64,000 nucleotides of DNA from an uncultured Lachnospiraceae bacterium. GTDB taxonomy: Bacteria > Bacillota > Clostridia > Lachnospirales > Lachnospiraceae. The notes under the pieces are model-generated. The model was given only the letters and a program-made list of their open reading frames with translations. It was not told the DNA's origin and made no database searches. How positions within the stretch are numbered: the stretch's first letter is position 1; each line of letters begins with the position of its first letter. A program made the position numbers and the translations under genes. Shown piece by piece: positions 44,216-52,579 of the stretch. The DNA is taken from the NCBI GenBank assembly GCA_910587105.1, contig CAJUMB010000005.1:1-64000 (forward strand). The letters are read 5' to 3'.

Positions 44216-46129
44216 ATGTTACTTACCTGTCAAAATATCCAGAAAAGTTTTGGGGAAAAAACCATTTTAGATCAGGTATCTTTTCATATAGAAGAACGGG
44301 AAAAAACAGCACTGATCGGCTGCAACGGCGCGGGAAAGACCACGCTGCTGCGCATTATCCGCAGGGAACTGGAACCGGACAGCGGCCAGGTTGTCATGGC
44401 AAAGGGCACTTCCCTGGGCTATCTGGCCCAGCACCAGGATATGCACAGCAGCCGTACCATTTATCAGGAGGTCTTAAAAGAAAAGCAGTATCTGCTGGAC
44501 ATGGAAGAAAAAATGCGCCAGACAGAGCTTGCCATGAAACAGGCCGATGAGAAAACGCTGGAAAAGCTGATGAACACTTATGCCAGCCTTACCCAGCAGT
44601 TTGAACAGAACAACGGTTACGCCTGCCAGAGTGAGGTGACAGGCGTGCTGAAGGGACTGGGATTTGCAGAAGATGACTTTCATAAGTCCATTACCACCTT
44701 ATCTGGAGGACAGAAAACCCGGGTGTCTCTGGCATGTCTCCTGCTGAACAAACCGGACATCCTGCTGCTGGACGAGCCCACTAACCACTTGGATATGGAT
44801 GCCATTGTCTGGCTGGAAACCTATCTGTCCAACTACCCGGGAGCCGTATTGATCGTGTCCCATGACCGCTACTTCCTGGACAAAGTGGTCACCCGGGTGG
44901 TGGAGCTGGAACAGGGAAAATCCATGACCTTTACCGGAAACTATTCCTCTTTCAGCCAGAAAAAAGCACAGGTAAGGGAAGCACAGTACAAGGCCTGGCA
45001 GAATCAGCAGCAGGAAATCCAGCATCAGGAGGAAGTCATCGCCAAACTCAAGTCCTTCAACCGGGAAAAATCCATCCGCAGGGCCGAGAGCAGAGAAAAA
45101 CAGCTGGATAAAATGGTGCTGCTGGAAAAACCTGTGATGGAGACAGATGCCATGCATATCCGGCTCACCCCCAGGATCACCAGCGGAAACGATGTGCTGC
45201 TGGTACAGGAACTGGCCAAATCCTTTGACGGCAAAGCACTTTTCCAAGACCTCTCTTTCCAGGTCAAGCGGGGGGAGCGGGTGGCTTTAATCGGAAACAA
45301 CGGAACCGGGAAAACTACTATTCTGAAGCTGATCAACGGCCTTCTCACCCCGGACCGGGGCAGCTGCAGTCTAGGCACACAGGTACAAATCGGCTATTAC
45401 GACCAGGAACACCATGTACTGCACATGGACAAAACTATCTTTGAAGAGCTCTCCGATGCATACCCCACGCTGACCAACACGGAAATCCGCAATGTGCTGG
45501 CTGCTTTCCTGTTCACAGGGGATGACGTGTTCCAGTCCATATCTTCTTTAAGCGGCGGGGAACGGGGCCGGGTCTCCCTGGCAAAGCTGATGCTGTCTGA
45601 GGCAAATTTTCTGATTCTGGATGAGCCCACCAACCATCTGGACATTATCTCCAGAGAAATCCTGGAGGACGCGTTAAATAATTATACCGGCACCCTGCTC
45701 TATGTATCCCATGACCGGTATTTTATCAACCGGACCGCCACACGGATTCTGGACCTGACAAACCAGGCTCTGGTGAACTATATGGGAAATTACGACTATT
45801 ATATGGAAAAGCGGGAGGAACTGACAGCCAGATACGCACCCTCACAGGAAACTGAGGAAACTTCCCAGGGCATTTCCCAGGAAAAACTCACCTGGCAGCA
45901 GAAAAAAGAAGAACAGGCCCGACAGCGGAAACGGGCCAATGATTTGAAAAAAACCGAAGCCCGGATAGAAGAACTGGAAGGACGGGACGAGCAGATTAAC
46001 CAGCTTCTTTCCCAGCCGGAAATCGCCACCGATGCGCAGCAGTGCGGCCAGCTTTCACTGGAACAGGCAGATATCCAAAAAGAGCTGGAGGACTTATATG
46101 AATTGTGGGAACAGCTGGCTGAGGATTAA
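44216..46129 (+). CDS. ABC-F family ATPase (ribosome-associated)
   Basis: The 637-residue protein has two ABC domains and no membrane segment. The first has Walker A IGCNGAGKTTLLR, signature TLSGGQKTRVSLA and Walker B ILLLDEPTNHLDMDA; the second has IGNNGTGKTTILK, SSLSGGERGRVSLAKL and FLILDEPTNHLD. The linker between them is long and charged, and a C-terminal coiled coil runs from about residue 560 (KLTWQQKKEEQARQRKRA, then EARIEELEGRDEQINQLL). That is the YdiF/YfmR layout. Such proteins act at the ribosomal E site; some give antibiotic resistance. The ATG at 44216 follows AAGGAGGA. Confidence 0.93.
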   Translation: MLLTCQNIQKSFGEKTILDQVSFHIEEREKTALIGCNGAGKTTLLRIIRRELEPDSGQVVMAKGTSLGYLAQHQDMHSSRTIYQEVLKEKQYLLDMEEKMRQTELAMKQADEKTLEKLMNTYASLTQQFEQNNGYACQSEVTGVLKGLGFAEDDFHKSITTLSGGQKTRVSLACLLLNKPDILLLDEPTNHLDMDAIVWLETYLSNYPGAVLIVSHDRYFLDKVVTRVVELEQGKSMTFTGNYSSFSQKKAQVREAQYKAWQNQQQEIQHQEEVIAKLKSFNREKSIRRAESREKQLDKMVLLEKPVMETDAMHIRLTPRITSGNDVLLVQELAKSFDGKALFQDLSFQVKRGERVALIGNNGTGKTTILKLINGLLTPDRGSCSLGTQVQIGYYDQEHHVLHMDKTIFEELSDAYPTLTNTEIRNVLAAFLFTGDDVFQSISSLSGGERGRVSLAKLMLSEANFLILDEPTNHLDIISREILEDALNNYTGTLLYVSHDRYFINRTATRILDLTNQALVNYMGNYDYYMEKREELTARYAPSQETEETSQGISQEKLTWQQKKEEQARQRKRANDLKKTEARIEELEGRDEQINQLLSQPEIATDAQQCGQLSLEQADIQKELEDLYELWEQLAED

Positions 46130-46204
46130 ATGGTATAATAGACATGGAAATAGGCTGAACGGTGCCAGCGGCAGACACATGGATATTTGGAGGAATTCAC
46201 CAAT

Positions 46205-46627
46205 ATGATTGATTTACAAGATAAGAACACCTGTCCTGCTATTGAACAGATAGGTGAATATATTAGAAATCCTGTTTTTATGGAACTTTGTCTGGAGATC
46301 AAAAACACATATAAATGTAATGAAAAAATAGAGTACAGTTCGTGCAGTTGGGAAAAGGGCTGGAACATTAAATTTAAAAAATCAGGTAAAACATTGTGTA
46401 CCATATATCCAAGGGAATGCTATTTTACCGTTATGATTGTTGTAGGTGCAAAGGAAAAAGCATCTGTTGAGGCAATACTGCCAGAATGTACCGTTGAACT
46501 GCAGAATATATACGAGCATACTCCAGAAGGAAACGGACAGAGGTGGTTGATGATTGATTTAGATAGTAAAGAACGTTTGTATCATGACCTGCTGCGTTTG
46601 ATTGAAATCCGCAGGAATGTTAAATAG
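46205..46627 (+). CDS. DUF3788 domain protein
   Basis: The 140-residue protein matches DUF3788, seen in YSSCSWEKGWNIKFKKSGK, LCTIYPRECYFTVMIVVGAK and the ending RWLMIDLDSKERLYHDLLRL. No membrane segment or metal motif is visible. Function unknown. The ATG at 46205 is preferred to a TTG at 46187 because GGAGG at 46189-46193 overlaps that TTG. It lies 75 bases after the ABC-F gene, perhaps on the same transcript. Codon use is slightly more A/T-rich than its neighbours. Confidence 0.8.
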   Translation: MIDLQDKNTCPAIEQIGEYIRNPVFMELCLEIKNTYKCNEKIEYSSCSWEKGWNIKFKKSGKTLCTIYPRECYFTVMIVVGAKEKASVEAILPECTVELQNIYEHTPEGNGQRWLMIDLDSKERLYHDLLRLIEIRRNVK

Positions 46628-46661
46628 TTCCGCTATGATGAATATCGGTAAGGAATCAAGC

Positions 46662-46694
46662 AAAAACAGCCCTCCGAAATGGAAGGCTGTTTTT
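46662..46694. terminator. bidirectional terminator between DUF3788 gene and icd
   Basis: AAAAACAGCC with TCC pairs with GGA and GGCTGTTTTT around GAAAT, with T-runs on both strands between convergent genes. Confidence 0.88.
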
Positions 46695-46697
46695 ATG

Positions 46698-47894
46698 TTA
46701 AAGTCTTGAAGCGATCTCCTGAATAAAGGCCCTGCTGTTGAGCACCTGAGGATTCTCTATGCTGGTAATAAGCGCCAGGTCCCCGGTCATCTTACCACTC
46801 TCAATGGTCTGAAGTGTGGCCTGCTCCAGCTTTGCGGCAAAATCAATCAATGCCTGATTCCCATCCATTTCACCCCGTTTTGCCAGGGCTCCTGTCCAGG
46901 CAAAGATGGTAGCCACCGGATTTGTAGAGGTTTCCTCCCCCTTTTTATAACGGTAGTAGTGGCGCTGTACCGTGCCATGAGCGGCCTCATATTCATAGTA
47001 CCCCTGGGGGGAAACCAGCACAGAAGTCATCATGGCAAGAGAGCCGTATGCGGAGGAGACCATATCACTCATCACATCTCCGTCATAATTCTTACATGCC
47101 CAGATAAATCCGCCCTCTGATTTCATCACCCGGGCAACTGCATCGTCAATCAATGTATAAAAATATTCAATACCCGCCTTTTCAAATTTCTCTTGGAATT
47201 CTTTATCATAGACTTCCTGGAAAATATCTTTAAAATGGTGGTCATACTGTTTAGAAATGGTATCCTTAGTTGCAAACCACAAATCCTGTCCCAGATCCAG
47301 CGCATAATTCATACAGCTTCTGGCAAAACTTTCGATGGAACCATCCAGGTTGTGCATACCTTGAACCACTCCCGGACCTTCAAACTGATGAATCAATTCC
47401 TTCTTCTGAGAACCGTCAGCCGCTGTGTAGACCAGCTCCACGGTTCCCGGTCCCGGTATCTGCATTTCCGCATTTTTATAAACATCCCCATAAGCATGTC
47501 TGGCAAGAGTGATGGGTTTTTTCCACTTGTTTACCACTGGCTCTATGCCTTTCACCAGAATCGGCGCACGAAAAACGGTTCCATCCAGCATGGCGCGGAT
47601 GGTTCCGTTGGGGCTCTTCCACATTTTCTTCAGATCGTATTCATCCACACGGGCGGCGTTGGGGGTGATGGTAGCGCATTTTACAGCTACTTTATATTTT
47701 TTGGTAGCCTCTGCCGCATCTACCGTCACCTGGTCATCTGTAGCATTTCGGTACTCCAGCCCCAGGTCGTAATATTCTGTCTTCAAGTCAATGTGGGGAA
47801 GCAGCAGTTCTTCTTTAATCATCTCCCACAGAACCCGGGTCATCTCATCTCCGTCCATTTCCACTAAGGGGGTAGTCATTGTAATTTTACTCAT
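46698..47894 (-). CDS. icd: NADP-dependent isocitrate dehydrogenase
   Basis: The 398-residue enzyme is of the homodimeric type II (eukaryote-like) class: MTTPLVEMDGDEMTRVLW at the start, CATITPNAARVDEYDLKKMW with SPNGTIRAMLDGTVFRAPI in the middle, and YEYEAAHGTVQRHYYRYKKG near 310. It oxidises isocitrate to 2-oxoglutarate for glutamate synthesis. No citrate synthase or aconitase is adjacent. The 160-base hairpin element sits in its upstream gap on the opposite strand. Confidence 0.96.
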   Translation of the reverse strand: MSKITMTTPLVEMDGDEMTRVLWEMIKEELLLPHIDLKTEYYDLGLEYRNATDDQVTVDAAEATKKYKVAVKCATITPNAARVDEYDLKKMWKSPNGTIRAMLDGTVFRAPILVKGIEPVVNKWKKPITLARHAYGDVYKNAEMQIPGPGTVELVYTAADGSQKKELIHQFEGPGVVQGMHNLDGSIESFARSCMNYALDLGQDLWFATKDTISKQYDHHFKDIFQEVYDKEFQEKFEKAGIEYFYTLIDDAVARVMKSEGGFIWACKNYDGDVMSDMVSSAYGSLAMMTSVLVSPQGYYEYEAAHGTVQRHYYRYKKGEETSTNPVATIFAWTGALAKRGEMDGNQALIDFAAKLEQATLQTIESGKMTGDLALITSIENPQVLNSRAFIQEIASRL

Positions 47895-47947
47895 AATTTT
47901 ATCTCCTCATATTGTGATACATTGGCTGTCATTTCCAGTATCATCCG

Positions 47948-47963
47948 CACGCTCTAGAGCGTG
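47948..47963. repeat. perfect 16-base palindrome: two element ends meeting at TA
   Basis: CACGCTCTAGAGCGTG. The right half is the left end of the 160-base element; the left half matches its right end, with a TA dinucleotide between. It reads like a leftover end of a second copy. Confidence 0.6.
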
Positions 47964-48116
47964 TCTTAAAAATGCTTTTTGTCAGATGTGCGTCACACTT
48001 GGTGGGAGATTTGTGCCAGATGAAGGGCGCATAGCGGGCTATGTAACCTGAATTTGGCGCAAATCTCACGCAAAGCGGGGCGTGCAGATGGCAGGAATGA
48101 TTTTTCAGACACGCTC
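47957..48116 (+). repeat. 160-base hairpin element, copy A
   Basis: This element fills most of the 311-base gap between icd and hisIE; I see no gene in the gap. Its ends are inverted repeats (47957-47973 with 48100-48116, one mismatch in 17). Inner stems are 47980-47994 with 48079-48093 (a tandem G-A mismatch in the middle), 48006-48017 with 48056-48067, and 48029-48034 with 48039-48044 closing a CGGG loop. Several pairs are G-U on the + strand. A second copy of equal length is at 61973-62132. The left flank is TA and the right flank is CA. Possible MITE-like element or structured RNA. Confidence 0.85.
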
Positions 48117-48205
48117 CAGATTTTATTATATACGCCTGGCAGGAATCACGTCAATATTTTTCTTAAAGCATGTTTGAAATTTGCTCCTTCACTGTGATTT
48201 TCCGG

Positions 48206-49492
48206 TCACCTGCGGGCCAGCTCCCGTGTGATATCTTCCCAGGTGACTCCCTTTTCCGCCATCAGCACCATCATATGGTATAGGAAATCAGAAATCTCAT
48301 ATTTAATCTCTTCTTTATCCGGATTCTTTGCCGCAATCACAATTTCGGTGCATTCTTCCCCCAGTTTCTTCAGGATTTTATCAATTCCCTTTTCGAACAG
48401 ATAGTTGGTATAGGAACCTTCTTTGGGATTTTTCTTTCTGTCCAGAATCACATCGTATACCTGTTGAAACACTTTCAGAGGATTGGTGTGATCATACTCC
48501 CGGCTGGCCAGCTCCTGGAAAAAGCAGGTGTGGTTTCCCGTATGGCAGGCCGCCCCCACCTGTTCTGCTTTGGCCAGAATGGTATCGTTGTCGCAGTCCA
48601 GAGTCAGAGATTTTACATACTGAAAATGCCCGGAAGTCATTCCCTTCACCCAGAGCTCTTTCCTGCTGCGGCTCCAGTAGGTCATCCTTCCGGTTCTCAG
48701 GGTTGCTGTAAAGGCATCTTCATTCATATACGCCAGCATCAGCACTTCGTCTGTCTGATAATCCTGAACGACCACAGGAATGAGCCCCTCACTGTTCAGT
48801 TTAAAATCTTTCCAGGCAATTTTACTCTCAAACGTATTTACCGGAATCTGATGCTCTGTACAGACCCGCTTAAATTCCATGATAGATCTGTCCAACCGGC
48901 CGATCCAGTCTCCACAGATACCATGGACCCGCACATCGCACAGAAGCTCCAGCACATCCTCCTGGGCAGCACCCTGCTGCATAAAAATAAATAGAGAAAG
49001 GCCGGCTGGAAGAATGCACTCCTTTAAAATATCCGCAGACGCAAAGACTGCCCCTGCATATTGTTCAATCATTTCCTTATGAGGCAGAAAATCTGTCAGA
49101 TGAAAGACCCCGGCGGCAATCTTCTCTTTTCCAAACCGGTCAGACGCCTCTTTCAAAAGCCCTGCCTGGCTGTCATCAGAGAAATCCAAAAACACACGAT
49201 GACACCCTGCATACAAAAATTTTTTCACATCCTCCATCCGCCGGATATTTCCCGCCGCTGTCACAGCTGCCTGGGAAATCTGACAGATCTCCTTGATTAT
49301 TCCTATGGCCTGTTCATGTTCATCATCCGCAGCGGACAGATCGAATACCAGCAGTTCGTCCGCCCCATTATCGCTGTAAAACCTGCAGATTTCATCCACA
49401 CTGCCGCTGTAAAACAACTGCCTGTCTTCCCGTCCTGCCACCGCCTGTCCCTGATACAGATACAGACAGGGGATCATCCGTTTCTCTCCCAT
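48206..49492 (-). CDS. hisIE: HisF/HisA-like domain fused to HisI and HisE
   Basis: The 428-residue protein has three parts. Residues 1-205 resemble a HisF/HisA barrel (MIPCLYLYQGQAVAG, ADELLVFDLSAADDEHEQ, AAGNIRRMEDVKKFLYAG), but the catalytic Asp of IPCLDVKDG-like HisF is Tyr here and the barrel seems short. Residues about 220-325 are phosphoribosyl-AMP cyclohydrolase (VLMLAYMNEDAF, LTLDCDNDTILAK, GAACHTGNHTCFF). Residues about 335-425 are the pyrophosphatase (KILKKLGEECTEIVIAAKN, ISDFLYHMMVLM). Steps two and three of histidine synthesis are assured; the barrel is probably non-catalytic. Confidence 0.9.
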   Translation of the reverse strand: MGEKRMIPCLYLYQGQAVAGREDRQLFYSGSVDEICRFYSDNGADELLVFDLSAADDEHEQAIGIIKEICQISQAAVTAAGNIRRMEDVKKFLYAGCHRVFLDFSDDSQAGLLKEASDRFGKEKIAAGVFHLTDFLPHKEMIEQYAGAVFASADILKECILPAGLSLFIFMQQGAAQEDVLELLCDVRVHGICGDWIGRLDRSIMEFKRVCTEHQIPVNTFESKIAWKDFKLNSEGLIPVVVQDYQTDEVLMLAYMNEDAFTATLRTGRMTYWSRSRKELWVKGMTSGHFQYVKSLTLDCDNDTILAKAEQVGAACHTGNHTCFFQELASREYDHTNPLKVFQQVYDVILDRKKNPKEGSYTNYLFEKGIDKILKKLGEECTEIVIAAKNPDKEEIKYEISDFLYHMMVLMAEKGVTWEDITRELARR

Positions 49493-49517
49493 TTTATATT
49501 TCCTCTCTTATAAATAT

Positions 49518-50111
49518 CTATCCCAGACTTCCCTTAGTTGACAACACATCGGTAATTCTATGGTCAATCGTAACCGCTTCGTCCAGCGCTTTCGCAAAAC
49601 TTTTAAATATTCCCTCCGCAATGTGATGGTCGTTATGCCCGGAAAGAACTTTAATATGCAGGTTCATCCCGGCACTGTAAGATATGGCATAAAAAAATTC
49701 CCGCACCATCTGGGTACTCATATCTCCGATTTTATCCGCCGTGAAGGATACCCCGTCCATGACAAAATAGGGCCTGCCGGATAAATCTACCGCACACAGC
49801 ACCAGCGCTTCATCCATGGGAAGAATACAGCTTCCATAACGTTTCAGTCCCTTCTTATCCCCTATGGCCTCTTTCACCGCTCCCCCAAGCACAATCCCCA
49901 GATCCTCAATTGTGTGATGGTCATCCACATGCAGGTCTCCCTTCACACAGGCCGTCAGGTCAAACAACCCGTGGCGGGCCAGTCCCTGGAGCATATGGTC
50001 AAAAAATCCCACTCCGGTATCAATCTCTCCCCTGCCGCTGCCATCCAGGGAAAGCATTACCTCTATCTGTGTCTCATTGGTATCTCTTTTTAACTGTGCC
50101 GTTCTCTTCAT
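49518..50111 (-). CDS. hisB: imidazoleglycerol-phosphate dehydratase
   Basis: The 197-residue enzyme removes water in the sixth step of histidine synthesis. Manganese-binding motifs are FFDHMLQGLARHG, HVDDHHTIEDLGIVLG and AGMNLHIKVLSGHNDHHIAEG. It is the monofunctional bacterial type without a phosphatase domain. It starts 72 bases after hisG with AGGAGGCGCCAG before the ATG. Confidence 0.97.
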   Translation of the reverse strand: MKRTAQLKRDTNETQIEVMLSLDGSGRGEIDTGVGFFDHMLQGLARHGLFDLTACVKGDLHVDDHHTIEDLGIVLGGAVKEAIGDKKGLKRYGSCILPMDEALVLCAVDLSGRPYFVMDGVSFTADKIGDMSTQMVREFFYAISYSAGMNLHIKVLSGHNDHHIAEGIFKSFAKALDEAVTIDHRITDVLSTKGSLG

Positions 50112-50182
50112 CTGGCGCCTCCTCTTATAACCGCTGCACAGCCCTCATTCGCAGCAAATTCCCTTTGGAAAAAATCTCCCGC

Positions 50183-50821
50183 TTATCTGAGAACTGCTTT
50201 CATATCCCGGATAATACCGCTGATACGCTGGCTTTCCATTTTCATACTCACTTGATTCACTACCATCCGGGCCGATAGGGGACAGATTTTTTCCAGCACA
50301 TCCAGCCCATTTTCCCGCAGTGTAGCTCCGGTCTCCACAATATCCACGATCACCTCAGACAGCCCCACAATGGGCGCCAGCTCAATGGAACCATTTAATT
50401 TGATAATCTCCACAGTCTGATGCTTCTTATTATAGAAGTAATCTTTCGCGATATTGGGGTACTTGGTGGCCACCCGGATTAACTGCCCATGATTTAACAG
50501 TTCCCGTGCAGACTGGGGACCGCACACACACATGCTACAATTTCCAAATCCCAAATCCAGTACTTCGTACAGCTTACGTCCTTCCTCCATGATGGTATCT
50601 TTCCCCACAATCCCAATGTCCGCAGCACCGTATTCCACATAAGTGGGAACATCCGGCCCTTTGGAAAGGAAAAAGCGCAGTTTCAATTCTTCATTGACAA
50701 AAATCAGCCTCCTGGAACCCGGCTCTTTCATCTCCTCACAGTGGATGCCTATTTTCTCAAACAATTCCATCGTTGTCTTGGCAAGGCGCCCTTTTCCCAG
50801 CGCAAACGTCAAATATCTCAT
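50183..50821 (-). CDS. hisG: ATP phosphoribosyltransferase, short form
   Basis: The 212-residue catalytic subunit lacks the C-terminal regulatory domain, so it needs HisZ. It opens MRYLTFALGKGRLAKTTMEL, has GAADIGIVGKDTIMEEGR near residue 66 and the phosphoribosyl-binding VDIVETGATLRENGL block near 165. The start overlaps the hisZ stop as ATGA, which supports ATG at 50821 over the GTG two codons earlier. Confidence 0.96.
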   Translation of the reverse strand: MRYLTFALGKGRLAKTTMELFEKIGIHCEEMKEPGSRRLIFVNEELKLRFFLSKGPDVPTYVEYGAADIGIVGKDTIMEEGRKLYEVLDLGFGNCSMCVCGPQSARELLNHGQLIRVATKYPNIAKDYFYNKKHQTVEIIKLNGSIELAPIVGLSEVIVDIVETGATLRENGLDVLEKICPLSARMVVNQVSMKMESQRISGIIRDMKAVLR

Positions 50822-51942
50822 GGGCACACTTCCTTTCTTTTTAACACAACATGCCTGCCCTCCCGGCGCATGGCCATAGCCTGTTCAATTGCCTCCTGCC
50901 GGTTTTTCTCATCATAATAGATTTCCTGTGTTTTCCATGTCAGCGGAACTTCAATCCCCTGCCTGCTCAGCGCATTCATCAGATGCTCCATCACCAGTGT
51001 GAATCCCACCGAGGGGCATGGTTTGCCAAAATGGGCCAGCAGATTGTTATAGCGCCCCCCTTTCACCAAAGGTTGTCCGGTGCCGTAGGTATATGCCTGC
51101 ATAATAATTCCGGTATAGTACTTATATTTACTCAGCATCCCCAGGTCAAAAGTTATGTACTGGGCACAGCCGTACATCTCCAGAATCCGGTAGATTTCCT
51201 CCAAACGCTCTACAGATGCCAGTGCTTTTTCATTGTTTGTCATGGTTTTTGCTTTTTCCAGAATCTCCGTGCCGCCAAACAGCTGGGGCATCTGCATAAA
51301 CACATCAGCCAATTCTGGCGCCAGATGCTGTTCCTGAATCAGCTCCTCCACGCCGAAATAATTCTTATTGGAGATCAGCTCCCTCAGTTCTTCCCGGATA
51401 TCCTCAGACATCCCTGACTCCTCCAGCAGAGATTTGAAAAAATCCACCTGCCCCACACTCACCTGGAAGTCTGTGAGTCCTGCCGTCTTCAACAGCTCCA
51501 CTGTCATGGACAACAGCTCCGCGTCACTGTCCGCTGAGGCATCCCCCATCATCTCCACACCCAGCTCGGTCACTTCCTTGGAACGCCCCTGATAACTGGA
51601 ACTGTTGAGAAATGTGCTGCCCTGATAACAGAGACGGAGCACCTGGCTTTTGTCCTGTTCCAAAAAATACATGGATGCTGCCCGGGCCACGGACGGCGTA
51701 ATATCCGGACGTAAAACCAATGTGTTCCCCTCCCGGTCAAAAAATTTGTACAGGTCTTTGGAAGGAATGGTTCCAATCTCCTGGCTGAACACATCAAAAA
51801 ATTCAAATGTAGGTGTTTCAATATCCTCATATCCGTAAGAGACAAAAACTTTGTGAAGCTTTTTCTGCAGCACTCTCTTACGGGCGCATTCCTGGCTGTA
51901 TATATCCCGCACACCTTCCGGTGTATGAATCGTACGCTCCAT
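50818..51942 (-). CDS. hisZ: ATP phosphoribosyltransferase regulatory subunit
   Basis: The 374-residue protein is a HisRS-like paralogue that lacks the anticodon domain. It has FVSYGYEDIETPTFEFFDVF, KFFDREGNTLVLRPDITPSV and YYTGIIMQAYTYGTGQPLV with VKGGRYNNLLAHFG. It binds and controls short HisG. It is the first gene of a hisZ-hisG-hisB-hisIE operon. The ATG at 51942 follows GAGGGAGA; a TTG upstream is less likely. Confidence 0.95.
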   Translation of the reverse strand: MERTIHTPEGVRDIYSQECARKRVLQKKLHKVFVSYGYEDIETPTFEFFDVFSQEIGTIPSKDLYKFFDREGNTLVLRPDITPSVARAASMYFLEQDKSQVLRLCYQGSTFLNSSSYQGRSKEVTELGVEMMGDASADSDAELLSMTVELLKTAGLTDFQVSVGQVDFFKSLLEESGMSEDIREELRELISNKNYFGVEELIQEQHLAPELADVFMQMPQLFGGTEILEKAKTMTNNEKALASVERLEEIYRILEMYGCAQYITFDLGMLSKYKYYTGIIMQAYTYGTGQPLVKGGRYNNLLAHFGKPCPSVGFTLVMEHLMNALSRQGIEVPLTWKTQEIYYDEKNRQEAIEQAMAMRREGRHVVLKRKEVCP

Positions 51943-52004
51943 ATTATTCTCCCTCAATTCTCCATATGCTGGCCATTTCTAATCACCGAATATATAGCTG
52001 ATTT

Positions 52005-52034
52005 ATTATAGGGGATTTCCCTCTCTTTTGTCAA
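52005..52034 (-). promoter_or_regulatory. sigma-A promoter of the his operon
   Basis: TTGACA and TATAAT with an 18-base spacer on the minus strand, overlapping the last codons of recU. The leader is about 60 bases, too short for a T-box. Confidence 0.72.
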
Positions 52035-52564
52035 TCCCGCATACTCAGGTCCTTTTGCAGTCCGTCCAGATAAGGAATCAAAATTCCCCCCCGGCTCTCC
52101 AGATAAAAATCCGTTTCCAGTTCATGAACTGTGAAGCTTTTCCTTCCTCCCCGCTCCCTGCGCTCCCAAAATTCCAAAAGTTTTTCCAGCCGCAGATAAT
52201 ACAGTTTGTCCAGGTGATTGAAAAAAATCAACAGGAAAGACACGCCTCCCTGTTTTTCAAAATCCTTCATAAATTGTATCTGATGGGGATGTACATTGGC
52301 AAGGGGAAAAGTATTCACCGCACATTCCTTGGCGTCAAAACATACTGGGATCCCCTGCACGGCCCCTATATAGTCTACAGTGCTTTTCTGCTCAAAATAC
52401 GCAAGGGTAATGTGTCTGTGTTCTTTATCAATTTTTACCGGAGTGATGGGCGTGGGGATTTTCTGCATCAGGGCCAGTCCTCTTTTGGCATACTGGCCAT
52501 TGGTCCGGTTTACCAGCTCCTCCAGTGCAGAGCCCCTAAGTCCTCTCGTATTCCAGGTACCCAT
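52031..52564 (-). CDS. recU: Holliday junction resolvase RecU
   Basis: The 177-residue protein matches RecU: TRGLRGSALEELVNRTNGQY at the start, GLALMQKIPTPITPVKID, and the metal-binding strand pair STVDYIGAVQGIPVCFDAKEC (Asp, Asp, Glu-Lys type nuclease). It cuts four-way junctions and modulates RecA. In many Firmicutes recU sits beside a penicillin-binding protein gene; here it follows lepB by 15 bases, with AGGAGG in the gap. Confidence 0.92.
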   Translation of the reverse strand: MGTWNTRGLRGSALEELVNRTNGQYAKRGLALMQKIPTPITPVKIDKEHRHITLAYFEQKSTVDYIGAVQGIPVCFDAKECAVNTFPLANVHPHQIQFMKDFEKQGGVSFLLIFFNHLDKLYYLRLEKLLEFWERRERGGRKSFTVHELETDFYLESRGGILIPYLDGLQKDLSMRD

Positions 52565-52579
52565 AACTTCCTCCAGATT

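Noticed and set aside
51943..52030. T-box or histidine leader upstream of hisZ
   Set aside because: The leader is about 60 bases and lacks the T-box bulge motif, run of His codons and a terminator.
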